DNA of 64,000 nucleotides from Prado023 sp963818445. GTDB taxonomy: Bacteria > Actinomycetota > Actinomycetes > S36-B12 > CAIYMF01. This document shows positions 10,621-21,674 of the stretch, piece by piece; the first letter of the stretch is position 1, and each line of letters starts with the position of its first letter. The notes below the pieces were generated by a model. It was not told the DNA's origin, made no database searches, and saw nothing but the letters and a program-made list of their open reading frames with translations. The position numbers and the translations under genes are program-made. The stretch is taken from assembly GCA_963818445.1 (NCBI GenBank), contig CAWFSG010000001.1, forward strand, positions 62,001-126,000. The letters run 5' to 3'.

Positions 10621-10691
10621 CCGAACCCGCGATCCCATCGGCGATAGGGCCATTGGGCCCTGTCGGCCCCCGCCAGAGGTCCCGGATTGGA

Positions 10692-10721
10692 TTGCCCTGC
10701 CCGTCCCTGCCTGCGTATCAT
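10692..10721 (+). promoter_or_regulatory. Candidate promoter of fas
   Basis: TTGCCC at 10692-10697 and TATCAT at 10716-10721 with an 18-base spacer, about 80 bases before the fas ATG. It is a reasonable housekeeping-type promoter by eye. The start of transcription is not known. Confidence 0.4.
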
Positions 10722-10752
10722 GGGGGCAAAACATGAAGGTTTACTCATATAA

Positions 10753-10782
10753 GTGCGGGGTATACCTGGGGGCACCCCGCAC
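10753..10782 (+). promoter_or_regulatory. Perfect inverted repeat in the fas leader
   Basis: GTGCGGGG at 10753-10760 and CCCCGCAC at 10775-10782 form a perfect 8-bp stem around a 14-base loop that contains GGGTATACC. It sits between the candidate promoter and the fas ribosome binding site (GAGAGG, 10788-10793). It may be an operator for a fas repressor or an mRNA hairpin; a TetR gene lies beyond acpS. Confidence 0.4.
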
Positions 10783-10800
10783 CTCCCGAGAGGCTCGACG

Positions 10801-13800
10801 ATGACGACCACCGCAGGACAGCCCCACCCGACCGTGACCGGTGCCCCCGCGGCAGCCCTTCCGGGCAGCATGGCCGCCGGCCTCGGCGCCGGCGCACACC
10901 GCGCGACACTGCTGTTCCCCGGGATCGACGCGGCATGGCCGCGCGCCCTGGCCACGGCCCTGGTGGGTCGCCCCGAGCTGGCCGCGTGGGTCGACACGGT
11001 CGTGACCGACCTCGACGACTGGGCCCAGACCCCGGCCGTGCGCAGCCTCGGGCTCTTCGCCGACGGGTTCTCGCACCTGCTGCCCTCCAGCCCGGAGGAC
11101 CCGATCAGCCCTGTCGCGGCGACGGGTCCGTTCTCGCTGGTGGGCAACCTCCTGACGAACCTGGTCTGCCTGGCGGCGCTGGACGGCGAGGGCCTGAGGC
11201 CGGCCACGACCGCCGCGACCACGCGCAGCGCCGGCCACAGCGCGGGGCTCCTGGCCGCCGTGGTGGCCACAGCGCGGGGGCGCGATGGCCTCGTGCCCGT
11301 CCGCGTGGCCGCTGACGCCGCGCGCATCGCGGCCGTCATGGGCGCCTACGCCGCCCGGCACCCGTGGGCCGTGTCCGACTCGGCGGTGGCCGCTGCCCTG
11401 GCCGGGGATGAGGCGGCCGGCACGCCGATGGTCGCGATCTCCGGGCCGCGCACTGCGCGCCTGTCTGCGATCCTCGCCGCGGTCGGTGCGCAGGAGCAGA
11501 TCGCGATCGCCGTCGTCAACGGCCCGACCCGGCACATCCTCGCCGGCGACCCGACCTCCCTTGCGCACCTGCGCGTCTGGGCTCGAGGGGCTGGCCCAGA
11601 CGGAGGCGAAGAAGCGTGCCGCCGGCCAGCTGGGCGGAACGCCCTTCCGCTTCGCGTGGGAGCCGCTGGCCAGCTCCGTGCCGTTCCACCACCCGGACCT
11701 CGAGAGGGCGGCCCAGGACGCCCTGGCCCGGATCGCCGAGCTCGGCCTGTCGCTGCCGGGCATCGGATCCGCCCGGATCACCGACCCTGCGACCGGCCAG
11801 GACCTGCCGGGCTCCGGCACCCTGGCGGCGATCGTGACCTCGGTGCTGGCCCGGCCCCATGACTGGGCCGGGGCAGTCACCGAGAGCGTGACGGCGGGGA
11901 CGGTCGCGATCATGGTCAGCCCCCTGGGCGCCCTGGCCGGGCAGACCGCCGCCGACCTGCGCGGCCGCGCGGCACTGGTGATCGACCCGGCGACGACCGC
12001 CGGACGCATGGCGCTGTTCACCCCGGGCAGCGCCCCGGCGATCCCGGAGACCTACGAGCGCTTCGCGCCGCGGGTGGTCCGCGACGCTGGCGGCCAGCTG
12101 CGCCTGGCGAACCTGCACACCCGGCGCTCGGGCCGCTCCCCGATGATCCTGCCCGGAATGACGCCCTCGACGGCCGAGGCGCCGATCGTCATCGCAGCGG
12201 CCAACGGCGGCCACGTCGCCGAGCTGGCCGGCGGCGGGCAGGTCACCGAGCGCATCTTCACCGAGCGGATCGCCGAGGTGGCCGAGGGCCTCGAGCCGGG
12301 GCAGGAGGTCGTGCTCAACGCGCTGTACCTCGACCCGTACCTGTGGAACCTGCAGGTCGGCCGCGAGCGGCTGGTGCAGCGGGCGCGCGCTGCCGGCGCC
12401 CCGATCAACGGGGTCACGATCTCAGCGGGCATCCCGGACAAGGCCGAGGCGCTGGCCCTGCTCGACGAGCTCGCGACCGCGGGCATCTGGCTCAACGCGT
12501 TCAAGCCGGGCACCGTCGCCCAGGTCCAGGAGGTCCTCGCGATCGCCGCGGACACCCCGCACACGCTCTGGATCCACCTCGAGGGCGGTGTGGCCGGGGG
12601 GCACCACTCGTGGGAGGACCTCGACGAGCTGCTGCTGTCCACCTACCACCTGATCCGCGAGCACGAGAACGTCGTGCTGGCCGTGGGCGGCGGGATCGCC
12701 GACCCCGAGCGCGCCGGCGCACTGCTCACCGGCACCTGGGCGCACGTGCACGGTGCGGCGACCATGCCCGTCGATGCGATCCTGCTGGGCACGGTCACGA
12801 TGGCCACCCGCGAGTCGGCCGCGTCCCCGTCGGTCAAGGCTGCCCTGGCCGCTGCTGCCGGGCACGACGGCTGGGTCCCGCGGGGCAAGGTCGCCGGCGG
12901 GACCACGTCGGGGCGCTCCGGGCTGAACGCCGACATCCACTTCCTGGACAACAGCGCCGCGCGTGCCGCCCGGCTGCTGGACTCCGTGGCCGGCGACGAG
13001 GCCGCCGTGCAGGCCCAGCGCGCCGAGATCATCGAGGCCCTGGCCGCCACGGCCAAGCCGTACTTCGGTGACGTCGCCGAGATGACCTATGCCGAGATGC
13101 TGGAGCGCTTCGTCGCGCTCACCGCGCTGGGCCGCAACGGTCGCTACGAGGACGGCGCCTGGCTCGACGGCACCCACCGCAGCCGGTTCGTCGCCCTGCT
13201 CCAGCAGGCCGAGGCCCGGCTGAACCCGGCCGACACCGGGCGGATCGGGACGTTGTTCGCCGACCCCGCATCGGTCGACGACCCGGCCGCTGCGCTCGAG
13301 CTGCTCATCGCCACCTACCCGGCCGCGCGCACCGCCCTGATCCACCCGGCGGACGTCGCCCACTTCATGACCGTGGCCCGCATGCCGGGCAAGCCCGTGC
13401 CCTTCGTGCCGGTGATCGACGCCGACGTGCGCCGCTGGTACCAGTCCGACTCGTTGTGGCAGTCGCACAGCGACCTCTACGACGCCGACCAGGTGCTGAT
13501 CATCCCCGGCCCCGTCGCCGTGTCCGGGATCACCACCGTCGACGAGCCGGTCGCGCACCTGCTGGATCGGTTCGAGACCTCGGTCGCCGAGGCGCTGGCA
13601 GCCGTCGAGCCGGTGGGCACCGACTCCCGCGACATCGGCGACTTCCGGCTCGGGCAGAACCCGGCCGCGCCCGCATCCGGCCCGGAGGCGCTGCTCGCTG
13701 CCGCCCTGGCGGCCCCGACGTGGACCTGGATGGGGGCCAGCCGACCCAACCCGCTGCACCGGATCGGCTCTGCCGACGAGTGGTCGATCCTCGGCGCCAT

Positions 13801-16800
13801 CGCCACCTGGTCCTCGGGTGGGACGGAGACAGCAACGCTGACCGCCCAGCCGGACCGTTCCATGGCCCTCACGCTGGACTGGCCCGACCTCGGGATGCCG
13901 GGCGACGGCGAGCTCGTGCTGCCCGTCGAGGTGTCGGCACACCGCGGCGTGGTCACCTTCGCGGTGACCGAGGCGAGCCTGCAGACCGCCGGCACAGGGC
14001 TGCTCACGATGTTCGCGGGCGGGACCGAGGGACCCACCTCCGAGCAGGATGTCGCAGCCGCACACGCGGCGACCGTCGGTGCTGCCGGAGCCCTGCCCGA
14101 CCGGGTGATGTCACGCCTGTGGCCGCAGGTCTTCGCCGGCCTCGCCGACGCCGGCCTGGCCTCCTCGATGTTCGACCTGGTGCACCTCCGTCATGAGATC
14201 GCCGGGTCGTCGGCCGAGGACGGCGGCCCTGCCACCGCCGGGGAGCCCGAGCTCACCCGGGTCGATGGTGGCCTGGTCATCACGGTCGACTCGCATGTGG
14301 GCGCCGCGCACGTGACCGACCGCTTCTTCGTCCGGCGTTCGACCGTCGACCCCTCGCTCCCGTCGGCAACTGCCCCGCAGGAGCGGACCGGTGTCGTGTC
14401 CACCCCGGTGCGCACCCTGGGCACGCTGACGGTCAGCGCCCCCAGCCAGCTGGAAGCCTTCGCCGTGGTCAGCGGCGATGCCAACCCCATCCACCGCAGC
14501 GACCTGCTCGCGCGGTTCGTGGGCCTGCCCGGGCGCATCGTCCACGGGATGTGGACCTCCGCGGCCGCGACCCGCGCGGTGCTTGAGTCGGCTGCCGAGG
14601 GGGACTCCAGTCGCCTGCGCGAGTGGGCGATCGACTTCGTGGCCCCGGTCCTGCCCGGCCAGGACGTGACCTTCACGGTCACGCGCACCGGCGTGCGTGA
14701 CGGCGCGCGGATCGTCTCGGTCGAGGCGACCACCGAGCACGGAGTGGTCGCGATGGGCAGTGCCGTCGTGGCCGGCCCGCGCACGATGTACGTGTTCCCG
14801 GGCCAGGGGATCCAGTCCCAGGGGATGGGCATGGAGGGCTACGCCCGCTCGACCGCTGCGCGCTCGGTCTGGGACCGTGCCGACGCCGCGACGCGCGAGC
14901 GCATGGGCTTCTCGATCCTCGAGGTCGTGCGCGACAACCCGACCTCGATCGAGGCGGTCGGCACCACCTACCGGCACCCGGCCGGCGTGCTGCACCTGAC
15001 CCAGTTCACCCAGGTCGCGATGGCCACGTTGGCTGCGGCCACCGTCGCGGAGATGCGCGAGGCCGGGGTGTTCGATCCGGACGCTGCCGTCGCGGGGCAC
15101 TCCGTCGGTGAGTACAACGCCCTGGGCGCCTCCAACGGCGTGCTCACCCTCGAGGGAGCCATCGAGCTCGTGTTCGCCCGCGGGCAGGGGATGCACGGCC
15201 TCGTGCCGCGGGACGAGGCCGGCAACTCCGACTACCGCCTGGCGGTGATCCGCCCGCACCTCGCCCGGCTGTCACACGCCCAGGCCGAGGAGCTCGTGGC
15301 CAGCGTGGCCGCGGACACCGGCCAGCTCTGCGAGATCGTCAACCACAACCTGCGCGGCAAGCAGTACGCCGTCGCGGGCACCCTGGAGTCCCTGGCAGAG
15401 CTGGAGCGGCGGATCGGCGCCGGCCAGCCGGGGCGGCCCCCGATGCTGCTCGTCCCCGGGATCGACGTGCCGTTCCACTCCTCGGCGCTCCTCGGCGGCG
15501 TCGCGGACTTCCGCAAGCAGCTGATCGCCAAGCTGCCCGAGCACATCGACACCGAGGTGCTCGTCGGGCGCTACATCCCCAACCTGTACCCGCATCTGTT
15601 CCGGATCGACCGCGAGTACGTGCAGGGCGTGTTCGACGTCTGCGGCTCGCCGATCCTTGGAGAGCTCCTCGCCGACTGGGACACCGCGAGCGCGGACCGC
15701 GACGCCCTGGCCCGCACCCTCGTGATCGAGCTGCTGGCCTGGCAGTTCGCCTCCCCGGTGCGCTGGATCGAGACCTTCGAGCTGATGTGCACGCCAGTCG
15801 AGCTCGGTGGGCTGGGCGTGGAGCGCATCGTCGAGGTAGGCGTCGGCAGCGCACCCACGCTGGCCAACCTCTCCAAGGGCTCGCTGGCCCTGCCGACCCA
15901 CCGTGGGACTCGTCCCGAGGTGCTCAATGTGGAGATGGACGCCGAGACGGTCTTCGACACGTCCGAGGACCCGGCCCCGATGCGGATGGTGGAGGACGAG
16001 GCGGTCATCGACCTCGCGACAGACGCCCCGGCTCCGCCGCGCCGACCCCGCTCGTGCGCGTCAGGGCCCGTGGCTACGGTCGCCGACCTGCCGGTCGACT
16101 CACGCCACGGCGGTGGCCGCGCTGCTCGCCCTGCGGGTGGGCGTGCGCGTCGACCAGCTCGAGCACGACTCGATCGAGTCCCTGGTCGACGGTGCCTCCA
16201 GCCGGCGCAACCAGGTCCTGATGGACATCGGCAAGGAGTTCGGCGTCTCGGCGATGGACGGGGCCCACGAGGTGCCGCTGCGTCGAGCTGACCAGCACGC
16301 TGGCGGACAAGACCGCTGGCTACCGCTACCCGGGTCCGGTGCTCTCCGCGGCTGTTGAGGGTGCCGTCACCGCGGCGCTTGGCCCGCGGGGCTCGTCGGC
16401 GTCCGCGCTGGCCAAGCGCGTCACGACGCACTGGGGCCTGGGGCAGGGCTGGGTCGCGCGCACCGCGCTGGCCCTGGCACTGGGCACCCGCGAGGGCAGC
16501 AGCCGCCGTGGTGGCGACCTGGCCACCCTGACCGAGTCGAGCGCCGAGGGCCTCATCGACGAGGCTGTGCGGTCCGCCGCTGCGGAGGCTGGCGTCGCCG
16601 TGGCTCCCGTGTCCGCGGCCGCCAGCGGTGGCGGCACCGTGGATGCCGCGGCCGTCAACGAGCTGCGTGAGCACGTCGAGGGCATCCTGGTCGACCAGGC
16701 CTCGGAAGTGCTGGCCCGCCTGGGCCGGGTCCCGGTCAGCGATCCGCTGGACGCCGACTACCGCGAGGCGCTGGCCACTCTGGCACTGCTCGAGGCCGAG

Positions 16801-19800
16801 CACGGACCGGCCTCGCTGGTCGCCCCGATGTTCGACCCGCGCCGCCACGTCCTGCTCGACTCCGCCTCGACCTGGGCGCGTGCCGACGTGGACCACCTGG
16901 TCCAGGCGGCCCTGGCTGCCGAGACCGGTCAGCGTGAGGTCGGTGACCTCGCCGACCTCGTCGAGCAGGTCGCAGCCCACCGCGATGCTGATCCGCGCAT
17001 CCGCGCCACCCTTGAGTACCACCGCACGCGGCTGGCCGAGGCCGGTCGGCCGGAGACGGTCGCGGTCCTCGACCGGGCGCTGACCATCGCCCCCGCGGGC
17101 GTGCCGGTGCCCGACGTCGAGAAGCTGCGCGACGCCCTGTCGGGCAGTGGTGCCTCTCGCGTGCTGGCTGCGGCGCAGGAGCTGGCCGTGACCCCCGCGG
17201 ACTTCCGCGGCGAGGTGGCCCTGGTGACCGGCGCGTCGCCGAACTCGATCGCCTGGTCGTCGGTGGCGCACCTGCTGCGCGGCGGTGCGACGGTCGTGCT
17301 GGTCACCACCACTGACACCCCGGAGCGGATCGCGGCCTACCGCGACCTCGAGCGCCGGTACGCCGGACCCGGTGCCCAGTTGCATATCGTGCGGGCCAAC
17401 CTGGCCTCGTTCGCCGACATCGACGCGCTGATCGAGTGGATGGTCACGCCGACGTTCGAGGACCTCGGGCCCGTCACTCGCGAGGTCAAGCCGGCCCTGT
17501 GGCCGACCCTCGTGCTGCCCTTCGCTGCCGCGCCGGCAATGGGCGAGCTGCCCGACACCGGTCGGGACTCGCAGCTGACGCTGCGCCTGCTCCTGCTGGG
17601 CGTGCAGCGCCTCGTCGGCGGACTCGCCGAGCGCGCCAGCGCCGCGCGCCGGGACCGGTTCAGCGTGATCCTGCCGATGTCGCCCAACCACGGCACGTTC
17701 GGTGGGGATGGTGCCTACGGCGACGCCAAGGCAGCCCTGGAGACGATGGCCAACAAGTGGAGCTCCGAGGGCTCCCGCTGGGGAGCCCAGACGCGGATCA
17801 TCTCCGCGGAGATCGGCTGGGTCCGCGGCACCGGGCTGATGGCCGCCAACGACCGTGTCGCCCGGTACGTCGAGGACGAGCTGGGCGTGGTCACGTACTC
17901 CGCGGAGCAGATGGGCGCGCTCATCGCGGCCCTGGCCACGGCACCCTTCCGCACGGAGGCCGACCGGGAGCCGCTGCGCCTGGATCTGTCCGGTGGGCTC
18001 GCCGGCCGGGCCGACCTGGGCGCTGCCCTGGCCAACGCCGTCGCGGAGCTCACGGCTGCGGCTGCGGCCGAGGGCTCGCCCGAGGTCGGGACCGTCGGCA
18101 CTGTCGCGGCGCTGCCCAACCTCCCCGACCTGCTGGCCGGTGCCCGGGGGCCGGTCGACGTCCCCACCGGGACCTCACGGGCCACCGTGCGGGCCGAGGA
18201 CATGATCGTGATGGTCGGCATCGCCGAGTACGGTCCGTGGGGCGCCTCGGCAACCCGCTGGCAGGCCGAGGTGGGCCAGCTGGGCGCAGCCGGAGTGGTC
18301 GAGCTGGCCTGGCGCTGCGGGCTCATCGACTGGGACGACTCAGCCGGTGGCTGGGTGGACATCGAGTCGGGCAGTCCTGTGCCGGAGGCGGAGCTCTCTG
18401 AGCGCTACCGGGAGCAGGTGGAGGCACGCTCCGGCGTCCGGCTCTTCGAGCATGACTCGGCCGTGGCCGCCAAGGGGGTCTGGGAGTTCACCGAGGTGTT
18501 CCTCGACCGCGCACTGACCAAGGTCCTCCCGGCCGAGGCCGAGGCCCGGGCGATGGCGGCCAATGCTCCGGGCGCGCTGGTGACGCAGGCCGAGGAGGGC
18601 TGGTTGCTCACGCTGCCAGCGGGCTCCTCGGTGCGCATCCCACGGCGCAGGCCGCTGCTGCGGGCAGCGGGTGGGCAGTTCCCGCTGGGCTCCGACCCGA
18701 CCCGCCACGGCCTGGACTCCGGGATCGCCGGGTCGATGGACCCCCTGACGGCCTGGAACGTGGTGATCACCGCCGAGGCCCTGGCCGACGCCGGGGTCTC
18801 CGCCGAGGAGCTGGTCAGTGCTGTGCACCCGAGCCTGGTGGGCAACACCCAGGGCAGTGGGATGGGCGGGATGAGCAGCATCTCCAAGGTGTTCATGGGG
18901 CCGCTGTCGGGTCGCCAGCATGCCAACGACGTGCTGCAGGAGGCCCTGGGCAACGTGGTGTCGGCGCATGTCAACCAGGGGCTCATCGGTGGCTATGGCC
19001 CGATGGTGCACCCGGTGGCGGCGTGCGCCACGGCGGCGGTCTCCCTCGAGGAGGCGGTGGACAAGATCGCCCTGGGCAAGGCCGAGATCATCATCGGTGG
19101 CGGCTGGGACGACCTGAGCACCGAGGGCATCACCGGGTTCGCCAACATGGCGGCCACCGCGGACAACGCCGCCATGATCGAGTCCGGGCTGTACCCGAGC
19201 CAGCACAGCAGGCCAGGGGATCGCCGCCGCCGTGGCTTCGTCGAGTCCCAGGGCGGTGGCAGCTTCATCATCTGCCGCGGCTCGGTGGCACTCGAGCTCG
19301 GGCTGCCGGTTCGGGCGGTCGTGGGCTACGCGGCCTCGTTCGGAGATGGGATCCACACGTCGATCCCGGCCCCCGGACTCGGTGCCCTGGGCTCCGTGCG
19401 TGGGGGCGTCGACTCGCCGCTCGGGCGTGCGCTGGGTGCCCTGGGGCTCACGGCTGACGATGTCGCGGTCGTGTCCAAGCACGACACGTCCACGGAGGCC
19501 AACGACCCCAACGAGGCCTTCATCCACGAGACGATCCAGCAGGCCCTGGGCCGGACCCCGGGTGCCCCGCTGCGGGTGATCTCCCAGAAGTCGCTGACGG
19601 GCCACTCCAAGGGCGGGGCGGCTGCCTGGCAGATGGCCGGCCTGTGCGACGTGTTCGAGACCGGCACGGTCCCGGGCAACGCCAACCTGGTCAGCGCCGA
19701 CCCGCGGGTGACTCCCGGCGATGCGCTCGTCGTGGACTACCGGTCACTGCACCGGGCGGAGAAGGTCCGAGCAGCTCTGGTCACCAGCCTGGGCTTCGGC

Positions 19801-20070
19801 CATGTGTCGGCCGTCGTCGCGCTGGCCCATCCGGACGTGTTCGTCGAGGCGATCCCCACCGAGCGGCGCAGCGCCTACGTCCAGCGGGCCCACGAGCGCC
19901 GGGTCGCCGGCGCGCGGGCACGCCTGGGCGCGGCGTACGGCGGCGTCCCGATGTTCGACCGGCGCACCGATCGCCGCCTCGGCCAGGGTTCGACGTACCA
20001 GCTGCGGGAGCGCGAGGCCGGCATGCTGGTCGATCCGGCGGGCACCCTGCCCGGGTTGGCAGACGCGTGA
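10801..20070 (+). CDS. fas: Type I fatty acid synthase, multidomain, frame-interrupted
   Basis: About 3,090 residues when joined, performing all reactions of de novo fatty acid synthesis. Domains in order, with approximate residues: acetyltransferase (GHSAGLL, ~145), enoyl reductase/DUF1729 (RSPMILPGMTPSTAEAP, ~445), dehydratase and MaoC-type hot-dog (NPIHRSD, ~1230), malonyl/palmitoyl transferase (GHSVGEYNALGA, ~1430), ACP (GASSRRNQVLMDIGKEF, ~1800, the phosphopantetheinyl Ser by comparison with fungal FAS), ketoreductase (VALVTGASPNSIAWSS ~2140, catalytic YGDAK ~2305) and ketosynthase (Cys in VAACATAAVSL ~2740, KHDTSTEAND, KSLTGHSKGGAA). The frame breaks at about 11581, 16102 and 16283, each repaired by removing one base. 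The linker at 16030-16075 is ambiguous and may hold a further error. The acpS ATG overlaps the fas stop. Confidence 0.95.
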
Positions 20071-20474
20071 TGCCGATCCGCGCTGTCGGGCTGGACCTGG
20101 TCGGGGTCGAGTCGTTCGCCGAGCAACTCGGATCGGTCGGCTCCGCGTTCGCCGAGCGGACCTTCACGGTGGGTGAGCTGCGGGCGGCCGGGGGGCACTC
20201 CGGCGCCGCGCAGCACCTGGCCGGGCGGTACGCGGCCAAGGAGGCCTTCGTCAAGGCGTTCTCCGGTGCGCGGCCCGGCCGCGCCCCAGCGATCCCGGAC
20301 ATGGACTGGCGTCAGGTCGAGGTGGTCCCCGACGGGTGGGGCCGCCCGACCCTGGTGCTTCACGGAGAGCTGGCGGCGGCCGTCACTGCCACCCTGGGCG
20401 AGGTGGTGGTGCACCTGTCGATCACCCACGAGCCCACGATGGCGGCAGCCGTGGTGGTGCTCGAGGGGTCCTAG
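20070..20474 (+). CDS. acpS: Holo-[acyl-carrier-protein] synthase
   Basis: 134 residues. Transfers the 4'-phosphopantetheine arm of CoA to the ACP serine. The diagnostic motifs are present: GLDLVGVESF near the N-terminus (Mg-binding Asp) and GRYAAKEAFVKAF (catalytic Glu/Lys region). Its ATG shares one base with the fas stop (TGATG), so translation is coupled and the natural substrate is the FAS-I ACP domain, as in mycobacterial fas-acpS. The 3' end overlaps the stop of the convergent TetR gene by four bases (CTAG). Confidence 0.95.
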   Translation: MPIRAVGLDLVGVESFAEQLGSVGSAFAERTFTVGELRAAGGHSGAAQHLAGRYAAKEAFVKAFSGARPGRAPAIPDMDWRQVEVVPDGWGRPTLVLHGELAAAVTATLGEVVVHLSITHEPTMAAAVVVLEGS

Positions 20475-21103
20475 GCGATCTTGGCCACTGCGCGCAGGTA
20501 GGCGCGCAGCATCCGCTTGAGCTCGCGGACCGTGGCGGGATTCGGCTCACCGTCGGAGACCGAGAAGTGCAGCAGCGACTGCGACATCTCCACCACGACC
20601 TCGCAGATCGTCACCTGCTCGTCGAGCGTCCGCCCGGGGGTGAGCAACTGGATCATCGGCAGCAGCGTCGTGACCAGCGTCCGGGAGTGCTCCGCGGCCA
20701 GTGAGCGGGTCGCAGCCGTCGACCGCATCGCCAGCCAGACAGCTCGCCGGGTCGGGTCGTCGACCCAGTGGGCGGCGACCAGGTCGATGAGTGCGTTCGT
20801 CTCTGACTGCCAGTCGCCCAGGGCGAACCGCTCGGCGCTGGCCGCCAGGTCGTCGATCAGCGCGGCAGTGTCCAGGGCGTCGAGCTCGGCCACGATGGCG
20901 AACTTGTTCGGGAAGAACTGGTAGACCGATCCCACGGGGATCCCGGCGCGGGCGGCGACGTCGTCGATCGTGAACCCCTCGACGCCGCCCTCGGCCAGCA
21001 GGTCCCGGGCCGCGGTGAGGATCGCCTCGAAGCGCAGCCGTCCGCGCGCCTGGACCGGGCGGTGACGGACCTGCAGGTCGGGGGCGGCGCTCTCGGCAGT
21101 CAT
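20471..21103 (-). CDS. TetR family transcriptional regulator
   Basis: About 210 residues. The N-terminal helix-turn-helix is clear: TIDDVAARAGIPVGSVYQFF followed by PNKFAIVAEL. The C-terminal ligand-binding part is helical and resembles TetR_C domains. ATG at 21103 overlaps the stop of the DUF3592 gene by one base; a GTG at 21106 is the alternative start. It sits tail to tail with fas-acpS. FasR-type TetR proteins regulate fas in mycobacteria, so regulating fas is an attractive but unproven role; the inverted repeat at 10753-10782 would be a site to test. Confidence 0.88.
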   Translation of the reverse strand: MTAESAAPDLQVRHRPVQARGRLRFEAILTAARDLLAEGGVEGFTIDDVAARAGIPVGSVYQFFPNKFAIVAELDALDTAALIDDLAASAERFALGDWQSETNALIDLVAAHWVDDPTRRAVWLAMRSTAATRSLAAEHSRTLVTTLLPMIQLLTPGRTLDEQVTICEVVVEMSQSLLHFSVSDGEPNPATVRELKRMLRAYLRAVAKIA

Positions 21104-21600
21104 CACGGTGTGCCGAGGGGCTGGCTGGACGCTGGCTGGGGCTCGCCTGACTTGTCGTGGCGGAACTGGTCCCAGATCTGGTAGGTCACGACCACGGTGC
21201 CGACCATGATGGCCGCGACCACGACCCCGATCAGGGCGTTGGCGATCAGGTGCCCGCGCTCAGGGGGCCCCGCCAGCACGAACCTCGTCGGGTCCTGCGG
21301 ATCGTAGGCCACCTCGACGGTGGCGCCCCTGGGCCAGGAGGTCGCCGACACCTGCTGGGCGGCCGCCGAGATCGGTCGGCCATCGCGGGCACGGAACTCG
21401 ACGACGGGGGAGAACAGCAGCCGCCGCTGGGCGGTCGAGGTCATGGTGTTGTCCAGAACAGTGCCCGTGACGCGCACGCCCTCGCGGCGCAGGGCCGCGT
21501 TGGTCGACTCGACCCGCATGGCCCGGATCAGCGACCACATGACGCCGATCAGCACGGCCGCGGCGAACAGCGCGATCGTCGCGAGCACGAGCGTCGTCAC
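21103..21600 (-). CDS. DUF3592-type two-helix membrane protein
   Basis: 165 residues from GTG at 21600. One membrane helix near the N-terminus (LVLATIALFAAAVLIGVMW) and one near residue 130 (IANALIGVVVAAIMVGTVVV) flank a soluble beta-rich domain. That domain has GVRVTGTVLDN, SPVVEF and VEVAYDPQDPTRFVLAG, the pattern of DUF3592. These proteins have no established function. Stop and start overlap with the downstream TetR gene (TGATG), so the two are probably cotranscribed and the regulator may respond to the same cue. Confidence 0.78.
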   Translation of the reverse strand: MTTLVLATIALFAAAVLIGVMWSLIRAMRVESTNAALRREGVRVTGTVLDNTMTSTAQRRLLFSPVVEFRARDGRPISAAAQQVSATSWPRGATVEVAYDPQDPTRFVLAGPPERGHLIANALIGVVVAAIMVGTVVVTYQIWDQFRHDKSGEPQPASSQPLGTP

Positions 21601-21674
21601 AGCGCGATCCTAGGGCCGAAGATCACGACCCGTTGTCACATCGGCGTCGCAGGACGGTCGCGATTGCGTGAGGG

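Noticed and set aside
12422..14065. Long minus-strand frame of about 547 codons inside fas
   Set aside because: Antisense shadow of a high-GC gene; composition is low-complexity and the fas domains are clear on the other strand.
11581..16283. Programmed frameshifting in fas
   Set aside because: No slippery sequence or pseudoknot seen, and the same kind of single-base excess occurs in many unrelated genes.
15571..17691. Long minus-strand frame of about 706 codons inside fas
   Set aside because: Same reason; it overlaps the MPT, ACP and KR domains.
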